A stretch of DNA of 64,000 bases from NCBI GenBank assembly GCA_965212085.1, contig OZ243042.1, positions 310,001-374,000 of the forward strand, read 5' to 3'. The stretch comes from JAHRAW01 sp965212085 (GTDB taxonomy: Bacteria > Pseudomonadota > Gammaproteobacteria > Arenicellales > Poriferihabitantaceae). The stretch's first letter is position 1; the number at the start of each line of letters is the position of its first letter. The notes beneath the pieces were generated by a model, which saw only the letters and a list, made by a program, of their open reading frames with translations, was not told the DNA's origin and did no database searches. The position numbers and the translations under genes are program-made. Below, piece after piece: positions 34,807 through 41,670 of the stretch.

Positions 34807-35564
34807 TGCTTCGCTCCTTTGTCGTCTTTCTCGTTTTTGTCGTCTTTGGCATGCGCGCGCAGATAAAGAGACGCCAGTTCAAGATCCGCCGGCACGGTAA
34901 TTTTCAGGTTGGCGGGATCGCCTTCCACGGCCACCGGCCTGAGGCCGGTCATCTCCATGGCGGCGGATTCATCGGTGGGCGCGATGCCCCGTGCCAGCGC
35001 TTCTTCCAGCGCGGTTTTCAGCGGCCCGCAGCGAAACATCTGCGGCGTCAGCGCGCGCCAGTACGCTTCGCCGGCACCGCCGCCGCCGATGGTTTTTTGG
35101 ATGCGCCCTTCGCGGTCACCCCGCTTCAAGGTGTCCGCGAGTTTTGCGGCGAGCACCGCGCCGCCGCCGTGGGCGCGGGCCGCGCTTACCAGCCGTTCCA
35201 CGTCCGCGCGCCCCAGGCACGGCCTGACGCCGTCGTGCACCATGGCCCAGTCATCGGCGGCGGCGATGTTGTGGTCCAGTATCTGCGCCAGCGCGTTCAG
35301 CACCGTGCGCGCCCGCTGTGCGCCGCCGGGGCTGACCCCGAGCAGTTTTGCGTGTGCAAAGGGCCGCGCACGCCAGCGGCGGTCGCCCTCGCGAATACCG
35401 ACGATGACACCGTCCACCGAGTCGCTCCGGCACAACGCGAGTAGCGCGTGATCAAGCACCCGCCGCCCGTGCAGCGGCAGGTACTGCTTGGGTTGCGCCG
35501 ACATCATGCGCTTGCCGATGCCCGCAGCCGGAACGATGCCCCAAATTTTCTTTTGCTGACTCAC
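34803..35564 (-). CDS. ispD: 2-C-methyl-D-erythritol 4-phosphate cytidylyltransferase
   Basis: A 253-residue cytidylyltransferase of the MEP pathway. The nucleotide-binding N-terminus GIVPAAGIGKRMMSAQPKQY (about residues 9-28) and the VHDGVRPC block around residue 110 are diagnostic. The family usually ends near 230 residues. The extra C-terminal tail (KDDKNEKDDKGAK) comes from a short tandem repeat at about 34808-34855. It is followed directly by ispF. The promoter region upstream is disturbed by the rarD-ectC' insertion and its 31-bp duplication. Confidence 0.95.
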   Translation of the reverse strand: MSQQKKIWGIVPAAGIGKRMMSAQPKQYLPLHGRRVLDHALLALCRSDSVDGVIVGIREGDRRWRARPFAHAKLLGVSPGGAQRARTVLNALAQILDHNIAAADDWAMVHDGVRPCLGRADVERLVSAARAHGGGAVLAAKLADTLKRGDREGRIQKTIGGGGAGEAYWRALTPQMFRCGPLKTALEEALARGIAPTDESAAMEMTGLRPVAVEGDPANLKITVPADLELASLYLRAHAKDDKNEKDDKGAKQ

Positions 35565-35869
35565 TGTGGTTGGCTGTGGTTGGCTGGTTTGTCAATCCGC
35601 GGCGCGTCTATGCTTTGAGCCGGGCGGCGGGTACAATCCGCGCCCGCCACCACGTTGCCGCCCCCTACTTCTCCTGTTCCGGAAATACAATAACAGGCCT
35701 CAAGGTGGTGGTCATATTTCAACTCGGTTGCGGAACCTGCGTCAATCAAGGTGTCTGTCAGCGTGAAACCCATTTTGTCTTTTTCGACCAGGAAACGCCG
35801 GCTTCGCCCGTTCCCGCAATCTACGTTGTACGGTGAAACTTTGATTTGTTCAAGGGTGCGGTAGATCAT
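35561..35869 (-). pseudogene. Truncated ectoine synthase (ectC) fragment
   Basis: A 102-residue frame. Residues 1-68 resemble the N-terminal half of the ectoine synthase EctC (MIYRTLEQIK at the start and ELKYDHHLEACYCISGTGEV, the cupin metal-binding strand). Full EctC is about 130 residues. After residue 68, at 35666, the protein switches to sequence encoded by the ispD-mfd intergenic DNA, including the left copy of the 31-bp duplication. Half of the cupin barrel is lost, so ectoine synthesis is unlikely. No ectA or ectB is present. Its ATG overlaps the rarD stop (ATGA), so it came in as part of a two-gene unit. Confidence 0.8.
35632..35662. repeat. Left copy of 31-bp duplication flanking rarD-ectC'
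   Basis: Begins TACAATCCGCGCCCGCC and ends ACGTTGCCGCC. It differs from the right copy (36878-36908) at one base only. Confidence 0.85.
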
Positions 35870-36762
35870 TTTTTCTTCCGTAGCGAGGTTTTCAGTGTGG
35901 CATTTGGCATCGAGCGCATCAATCCGAAGATATACAATGCAATCGCTATCCAAGTGGTCGTGAATGCGAGTCCGTAACCAAAACCGACGTCTTCTTCGTA
36001 GATTAGGACGGCAATGAGGAAATGCCCGATGGGGGTGATGTATTGCAGGAAACCGAGCATATTGAACTTGATGCGCCGGGCGGCGGTTACCATGGCGAAA
36101 AGCGGGACGAGGGTCATTACCCCTGAAAAAATCAGCAGCCCGGCATCGAGCGCGCCGAGTGAAGTGACGGCCACGCCGGCGATGAACAGGAACGCCAGCG
36201 CGAACGGGCACAATACCAGGGTTTCGAGAAACAACCCGGTAGCGGAGTCGAGCCGGGAGCGTTTACGCATCAACCCGTAAGCGCCGAAGCTGAGCGCGAT
36301 GCAAAGCGAGATGAGCGGCACGATTTCGGCGATGATGAAAACCATCACGATGCCGCCGCACGATACTACGGCGGCGGCGATCTTCAGCCGGTTCAGGCTT
36401 TCGCCGAAAAAAACCATGCCAAAAATCGTGTTCACCACCGGAATCAGGAAGTAACCCAGGCTTGCTTCAAGGACGCGGTCGGAGTTGACCGCGTAGATAA
36501 AACAACCCCAGTTTATGGACATAAAGACCGTAGCCGGCAGCACTTCGGCGAAGCACCCCGGTGCGCGCATTTCGCGCAACACAACGCGCAACCGAGACGC
36601 CGCCGCAAAGATGATAAATAAAATGACGAAAGACCAGACCACCCGGTGCGCCAGAATCTCGACCACGCCGAAGCCACCGAGTTGCTTGAAGAACAGGGGG
36701 TAAACGCCCCAAGTGGAAAATGCCAGGATCGCACTCGCGTATCCGATTCGTTCATCGTTCAT
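35866..36762 (-). CDS. rarD: RarD/EamA-type DMT transporter
   Basis: About 298 residues with ten hydrophobic segments typical of the RarD branch of drug/metabolite transporters. The start MNDERIGYASAILAFSTWGV and the first helix pair (VYPLFFKQL) fit RarD. In-frame Mets 21 and 36 nt further upstream are alternatives. Substrate is unknown. Base composition looks lower in GC than neighbouring genes by eye, which together with the ectC fragment and the flanking direct repeats suggests acquisition by transfer. Confidence 0.85.
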   Translation of the reverse strand: MNDERIGYASAILAFSTWGVYPLFFKQLGGFGVVEILAHRVVWSFVILFIIFAAASRLRVVLREMRAPGCFAEVLPATVFMSINWGCFIYAVNSDRVLEASLGYFLIPVVNTIFGMVFFGESLNRLKIAAAVVSCGGIVMVFIIAEIVPLISLCIALSFGAYGLMRKRSRLDSATGLFLETLVLCPFALAFLFIAGVAVTSLGALDAGLLIFSGVMTLVPLFAMVTAARRIKFNMLGFLQYITPIGHFLIAVLIYEEDVGFGYGLAFTTTWIAIALYIFGLMRSMPNATLKTSLRKKK

Positions 36763-36870
36763 CTTGGAAAAAGTGAATACCATGATATTGCTCTGCAAGG
36801 TGGCATGAAGGAACTGGCGGCGGGTTATTCCAATAACTTAAAAATCAGAGACTAATATCTTGTGAACTCA

Positions 36871-39800
36871 ATGCGGTTACAATCCGCGCCCGCCATCACG
36901 TTGCCGCCCAGGGCGGGTATTGTGCCTGAATATCCCCGTAATCTCTTGCTGAAACCGCCGCTTCCCGATGCCGGCCAGGGCATCGGCTGGACCCGTTTGC
37001 ACGGTTCGGCGTTGGCGCTGGCGGTGTCCGAGGCCGCGCGGGTTCATACCGGCGTGATGGTGGTGGTGCTGGAGGATCAGCGTCAACTGCAAGTCCTTGA
37101 AAGCGAACTGGGGTTTTTTCTCGGCGCCGCCGACCAAAATACCAACGCCGATGCAGATGCAGATGCAAATGCAGAACAAGACGCGCCGGTGCTCGCGTTT
37201 CCCGGCTGGGAATGTTTGCCCTACGACACCTTTTCGCCGCACCAGGACATCACTTCCCAGCGGCTTCGCATCCTCGCCCGCCTGCCGGCCATGAACGGAA
37301 GCGGGGCGGGGGGGCGCGCCGTCCTGCTCACCACTTGCGCCAACCTGATGCAACGCCTGCCGCCGGTGGACTACGTCCTCGGGCACAGCTTCGCGCTGCA
37401 AAAACACCAGCGCATCAACCTTGATACGCTGCGCCGCCAACTGGCCAACGCCAACTACGCGGCGGTGCACCAGGTGATGGCGCCGGGGGAGTTCGCGCTG
37501 CGCGGCGGTCTCGTGGATATTTTTCCGATGGGCGCAGACGCGCCGTTCCGCCTTGACCTGTTCGACGACGAGATCGAGACCATCCGCTACTTCGATCCCG
37601 ACACCCAGCGTTCCAACCGGCGGGTTGACGAAATTTCGCTGTTGCCGGCGCGGGAGTTTCCCATGACCGAAGACGGCATCACGCAGTTCCGGCAGGGGTT
37701 TCGCCGCCACTTTGAAGGCGATCCGCGCACCCAGAAAATCTACAAAGAAGTCAGCGCCGGGAACTGCCCCGCCGGCGCCGAGTTTTTCTTTCCGTTGTTT
37801 TTCGAGCACACCTGCGCGTTGTTCGACTACCTCGGCGAGGACGCCTTGTGGCTGCTCCCGGAGCAACTCGGGGAGACCGCCAAAACCCAGTGGGCGGAAA
37901 TCCACGACCGCCACAAGAACGCCGGCTACGACGCCGAACGCAAGGTGCTGCCCCCGGAAATGCTGTACCTCAAACCGGAAACCGTGGAGGCGCAACTGCG
38001 GCAAAACCGCCGCATCATCCACTACCGGGGTCATTCCAAAAAGGCCGGCTGGGCGGCGGCCAGCGAAGCCGGCAAGCAGTTCCCCGTTGACCCACGGGAG
38101 GAATCTCCCTACCGCCACCTGCTTGAACACTTGAACCAAAGCAAAAACCGCGTGCTGCTGGCGGTGGAAACCGCGGGGCGGCGCGAGGCCATGGAAGGCG
38201 TGTTGTCCAACCACGGAATTGCGGCAAAAAACTGCGCGGGTTTCAGCGAGTTTATCCGCCCAGACTCCGACTCCGATTCCGGCATTGACCTCGGCATTTG
38301 CGTCTATCCCCTGGAACGCGGATTGTCCCTGCCCCAAACCGGCATCGAAGTCATCGCCGAAAGCCAGTTGTACGGCGAAAAAGTTTTCCGGCGGCGGCGC
38401 GGTGGCCGCGCGCAGGATCCGGAATCCGTCATCCGCTCGCTGGCGGAACTCCACGAAGGCGATCCGGTGGTGCACATTGACCACGGCGTTGGCCGCTACT
38501 GCGGGTTGCAGTTCCTCGACATCGGCGGCCAGCAAAGCGAGTTCCTGACCCTGGAATACCAAAACGGCGACAAACTTTACGTGCCGGTGCTGTCCCTGAA
38601 TCTCATCAGCCGCTTCGTCGGCGGCTCGCCGGAACACGCGCCGTTGCACCGGCTGGGCGGCGAGCAATGGCAGAAAGCCCGGAAAAGGGCCAGGGAAAAA
38701 GCCTACGACGTGGCCGCCGAACTGCTGGAGATGCAAGCCCTGCGAAACGCCCGCAAGGGCCGCGCCTTTGCGGTGCCCGAAGAGGAATACCAGGGCTTCG
38801 TGAGCCGCTTCGCGTTCGAGGAAACCGCCGACCAGCAGCGCGCCATTGACGAGGTTCGCGCCGATCTTGAGTCCGCGGAGCCAATGGACCGGCTGGTGTG
38901 CGGCGACGTCGGCTTCGGCAAAACCGAGGTCGCCCTGCGGGCCGCGTTCATCGCCGTGCACAACAACTGCCAGGTGGCGATCCTGACCCCCACCACGCTG
39001 CTCGCCCGGCAGCACCACCAAACCTTCACTGACCGCTTCGCCGACCTCTCCATATCGGTGGAAATGCTGTCGCGCTTCAAGACCAAAAAGCAGGCGGCGG
39101 AACTGGTCGGGCGGATGAAGGAAGGCTACCCGGACATCATCATCGGCACCCACCGGCTGCTGCAGGACGACGTCGGTTTCAGAAATCTCGGCCTGCTGAT
39201 CATTGACGAAGAACACCGCTTCGGCGTCCGCCAAAAAGAAAAAATCAAGCAACTGCGCAGCCAGGTGGACCTGCTGACCCTGACCGCCACCCCCATTCCG
39301 CGCACCCTCAACATCACCCTGTCCGGCCTGCGTTCGATCTCGCTCATCGCCACCGCCCCGCAGCTGCGGCTGTCCATCAAGACCTTCATCCGCGAGTGGA
39401 GCCGCGGCCTCATCCGCGAAGCCTGCCTGCGCGAAATCCGGCGCGGCGGGCAGGTGTATTTTCTCTACAACGACGTGCGCACCATGGAGCGTTTCGCGCT
39501 GGAACTCGCCGAACTGGTGCCCGAGGCGGAGATCAATTTCGGCCACGGGCGCATGGGCGAGATGCAACTTGAGCGCGTGATGCAGGATTTTTATCATCAG
39601 CGCTTCAACGTGCTGGTTTGCTCCACCATCATCGAGAGCGGCCTCGACATACCGAGCGTCAACACCATCATCATCCACCGCGCAGACCGCTTCGGGCTGG
39701 CGCAACTCCACCAACTGCGCGGCCGGGTCGGGCGCTCCCACCACCAGGCCTTCGCCTACCTGCTGATCCCGGAGCGGCAACTGATCAGCGGCGACGCCAA

Positions 39801-40473
39801 AAAACGCCTGGATGCGTTTGAGTTGATGGATGAACTCGGGGCCGGGTTCGCGCTCGCCTCCCACGACCTGGAAATCCGCGGCGCCGGGGAGTTGCTCGGC
39901 GAAACCCAGAGCGGGTTGATAGACGACGTCGGCTTTGCCTTGTACACCGAATACCTGAACGCCGCGGTCGCCGCCATCCGCGAAAACCGCATGCCCCTCG
40001 CCGACCACGCCGGCGGACGCCCGGCCGCGGCGGCCATTGACCTGCACGTCCCGGCCCTGTTCCCCGCCGACTACCTCGCCAACCCCCACGCGCGATTGTT
40101 ACTGTACAAACGCATCGCCGGCGCCGCCGACCGCCACGAACTGGAAGAACTGCAAATCGAAACCATTGACCGCTTCGGGCTGCTGCCGGCGCCCGGCAAA
40201 AACCTGTTCCGCCTGACCGCGATGCGCTTGCAGGGGGAGCAACTGGGCATTCGCAAACTGGAGATCGGCGAGCACGGCGGCGCCATCGAGTTCACCGACC
40301 ACCCGGCGGTTGACCCTGCGCTCATCCTGTCGCTGGTGCGGCGCGAACCCCACCGCTACCGGCTCGCCGGCCCCGGCACGCTGGCGCTGAGCGGCGATTT
40401 TTCCGACCCGGCGGCGCGCATCAACGCAGTCGAACAACTGCTGGACGAACTGAGCGCCGGGCTGTCGAACTAG
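36871..40473 (+). CDS. mfd: Transcription-repair coupling factor Mfd
   Basis: About 1200 residues. It removes RNAP stalled at lesions and recruits UvrA. Order: UvrB-like N-terminal domain (FPGWECLPYDTFSPH), an RNAP-interaction domain near residue 525-600 (DPVVHIDHGVGRYCGL), then the helicase with Walker A GDVGFGKTE, DEEH box and TATPIPRT, and a C-terminal TRCF domain. Start is uncertain: ATG 36871 is listed, GTG 36862 is possible, and GTG 36922 (VPEYPRNLL) fits the family N-terminus best and lies just past the duplicated 31 bp. In-frame repeats encode ADADADANAE near residue 95 and DSDSDSG near 470. Confidence 0.95.
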   Translation: MRLQSAPAITLPPRAGIVPEYPRNLLLKPPLPDAGQGIGWTRLHGSALALAVSEAARVHTGVMVVVLEDQRQLQVLESELGFFLGAADQNTNADADADANAEQDAPVLAFPGWECLPYDTFSPHQDITSQRLRILARLPAMNGSGAGGRAVLLTTCANLMQRLPPVDYVLGHSFALQKHQRINLDTLRRQLANANYAAVHQVMAPGEFALRGGLVDIFPMGADAPFRLDLFDDEIETIRYFDPDTQRSNRRVDEISLLPAREFPMTEDGITQFRQGFRRHFEGDPRTQKIYKEVSAGNCPAGAEFFFPLFFEHTCALFDYLGEDALWLLPEQLGETAKTQWAEIHDRHKNAGYDAERKVLPPEMLYLKPETVEAQLRQNRRIIHYRGHSKKAGWAAASEAGKQFPVDPREESPYRHLLEHLNQSKNRVLLAVETAGRREAMEGVLSNHGIAAKNCAGFSEFIRPDSDSDSGIDLGICVYPLERGLSLPQTGIEVIAESQLYGEKVFRRRRGGRAQDPESVIRSLAELHEGDPVVHIDHGVGRYCGLQFLDIGGQQSEFLTLEYQNGDKLYVPVLSLNLISRFVGGSPEHAPLHRLGGEQWQKARKRAREKAYDVAAELLEMQALRNARKGRAFAVPEEEYQGFVSRFAFEETADQQRAIDEVRADLESAEPMDRLVCGDVGFGKTEVALRAAFIAVHNNCQVAILTPTTLLARQHHQTFTDRFADLSISVEMLSRFKTKKQAAELVGRMKEGYPDIIIGTHRLLQDDVGFRNLGLLIIDEEHRFGVRQKEKIKQLRSQVDLLTLTATPIPRTLNITLSGLRSISLIATAPQLRLSIKTFIREWSRGLIREACLREIRRGGQVYFLYNDVRTMERFALELAELVPEAEINFGHGRMGEMQLERVMQDFYHQRFNVLVCSTIIESGLDIPSVNTIIIHRADRFGLAQLHQLRGRVGRSHHQAFAYLLIPERQLISGDAKKRLDAFELMDELGAGFALASHDLEIRGAGELLGETQSGLIDDVGFALYTEYLNAAVAAIRENRMPLADHAGGRPAAAAIDLHVPALFPADYLANPHARLLLYKRIAGAADRHELEELQIETIDRFGLLPAPGKNLFRLTAMRLQGEQLGIRKLEIGEHGGAIEFTDHPAVDPALILSLVRREPHRYRLAGPGTLALSGDFSDPAARINAVEQLLDELSAGLSN
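36878..36908. repeat. Right copy of 31-bp duplication at the 5' end of mfd
   Basis: Same sequence as 35632-35662 except C to T at one position. It overlaps the annotated N-terminal codons of mfd. Confidence 0.85.
37150..37175. repeat. GATGCA hexanucleotide repeat in mfd
   Basis: Three perfect GATGCA units and one AATGCA, coding for alternating Asp and Ala in frame. A second similar run coding Asp-Ser lies near 38262-38283. Confidence 0.8.
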
Positions 40474-40546
40474 ACCGGCGCAATGCGGTTTGTGATAGAC
40501 TGAACGGCCTTGGTCGTACAAACCCGGCGTCCCGGCGTTACTTGAT

Positions 40547-41263
40547 ATGCTGCAAAAATGGATCCCGTGCCTGATCGGCGCCGGCTTCGCGCTGGCCGGC
40601 GGTGCCGCCGTGGCCAAAGAATACGCCATTGAAATCATCGTTTTCGAACGCCCGGCGGAAAAAGTTGACGCCGGCGAGCAGTGGAATTTTTCATCGCCGC
40701 GCACCGTCCAACGCCTCGCGCAAATGGCCGGCCTCGCCGGCAAGGCTTCCGAACACCAAACCGCCGATGAAGTGATCAACCTGGAGCCGGCGCGGTTGCA
40801 CCTCATCGAATCGGGCTACCGCATCCTCGACACCACCCGCTGGCAGCAGCCCACCAGTTTCTACCAGCACGCGCCGTTGATTCCCCTCGGCCATCCGGGA
40901 ACCGCATTGGCCGCCGGTTTTGTGCGGATTTACACGACCTCGCTGATTTATGCCGACCTTCACCTGCAACTCTCTCCCTTGTTGCCGGTGCCGGTGCCCG
41001 ATTATTCGGTTTTGAACGACTTTGACGGACTGGCGGCTGAGGCTGATGCTAAGGCTGCGGACGCAGACGCGCACTTGGGCGTGAACGTAAGCGTGGATAA
41101 AACCGGGGCTGATGCTGAAATTTTAAGCGTCACCTCCCAACAACCCCACTACTTCATCGCCGAAAAACGCCGCCTCAAGTTCAAGCAGGTTCACTACTTC
41201 GACCACCCGTTGTTCGGCGCCATACTGGGGCTTTGGGAAACGGAGGTCGCGGAAGTTTTTTAA
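40547..41263 (+). CDS. csiV: CsiV-family periplasmic protein
   Basis: A 238-residue protein with a signal peptide (MLQKWIPCLIGAGFALAGGAAVA, cleavage after AVA near 23) followed by YAIEIIVFERP, the hallmark of the CsiV/DUF2803 family. That family contributes to growth under D-amino acid stress in Vibrio and binds peptidoglycan. The C-terminal part RRLKFKQVHYFDHPLFG is also conserved. It directly follows mfd, its usual neighbour in gammaproteobacteria. A variable stretch near residue 165-185 is rich in Ala-Asp and comes from a short tandem repeat. Family moderately firm; exact role here inferred. Confidence 0.8.
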   Translation: MLQKWIPCLIGAGFALAGGAAVAKEYAIEIIVFERPAEKVDAGEQWNFSSPRTVQRLAQMAGLAGKASEHQTADEVINLEPARLHLIESGYRILDTTRWQQPTSFYQHAPLIPLGHPGTALAAGFVRIYTTSLIYADLHLQLSPLLPVPVPDYSVLNDFDGLAAEADAKAADADAHLGVNVSVDKTGADAEILSVTSQQPHYFIAEKRRLKFKQVHYFDHPLFGAILGLWETEVAEVF

Positions 41264-41430
41264 TGTACGGGTTCACCAATTCGGTGACAAATTTTTATCC
41301 TACGCCGCTAACTTCGGCGCGCGCACGGACGCGCGCGGCGGCGCTGGAAACAGGATGTTTCCCCGCGCCGCAAAGGGGGGCGCGGGGGGTCTTCCCCCCG
41401 CAAATGCGCGTCACGCGCACCCAAAACCGC
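41264..41430. repeat. Block F and partial E module upstream of the autotransporter gene
   Basis: Block F is at 41264-41302 (TCACC-AATTC-GGTGA hairpin core) and an E module at about 41305-41425. No gene is seen. Confidence 0.8.
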
Positions 41431-41452
41431 CATATTCCGCCCACTTTGGGGA

Positions 41453-41480
41453 ATGACATTTCTCTGGATTGTGGTATAAT
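41453..41480 (+). promoter_or_regulatory. Promoter of the phase-variable locus
   Basis: ATGACA (41453-41458) and a perfect TATAAT (41475-41480), 16-bp spacer. The GGGGAATGACA around the -35 resembles the GGGAATGAC end of repeat arrays, so the -35 may be repeat-derived. The -10 is about 46 bp upstream of the SD-preceded ATG at 41527. Confidence 0.6.
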
Positions 41481-41526
41481 CCCGCAAATTCCGGCCAACC
41501 GTCGCCCCCCTTTCAGGAGGATTACC

Positions 41527-41670
41527 ATGTTTATTTCCCACTTGTCGTCCACAATCAAAAACACTCCGAAAACGCCGCAGATCGCGCCTGCGGGCGTCTC
41601 AGCGGCTATTATTACCCCCCCCCCCCCCCCCCCCCCCCCCCCGCACAAGCGGGAACCACGGGGGCCGCGC
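41527..41670 (+). other. Leader reading frame with strong SD, running through the poly-C tract
   Basis: A strong Shine-Dalgarno (CAGGAGG, 41514-41520) precedes the ATG at 41527. The 48-codon leader reads MFISHLSSTIKNT..., passes through the 28-C run as nine to ten Pro codons, and at the present length is in frame with MKRFLT... of the downstream gene. With one C fewer it would stop at TGA 41672-41674, overlapping the downstream ATG as ATGA. With one C more it would stop at TGA 41748-41750. These outcomes come directly from the sequence; their use in the cell is inferred. Confidence 0.7.
41615..41642. repeat. Poly-C homopolymer tract (28 C)
   Basis: An uninterrupted run of 28 C on the plus strand, 28 bp before the ATG at 41671. 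Long homopolymers of this kind slip during replication and are classic contingency elements. Its exact length in an assembly should be treated with caution. Confidence 0.9.

Noticed and set aside
35561..35869. A functional ectoine synthase and osmolyte pathway
   Set aside because: Only the first half of EctC is present, ectA and ectB are absent, and the C-terminal part is intergenic sequence read as protein.
36877..40089. A very long open frame antisense to mfd, and similar long antisense frames opposite smc, gdh, tdm and gyrA
   Set aside because: They mirror the codon pattern of strongly recognised genes in high-GC DNA, have low-complexity compositions and no recognisable domains.
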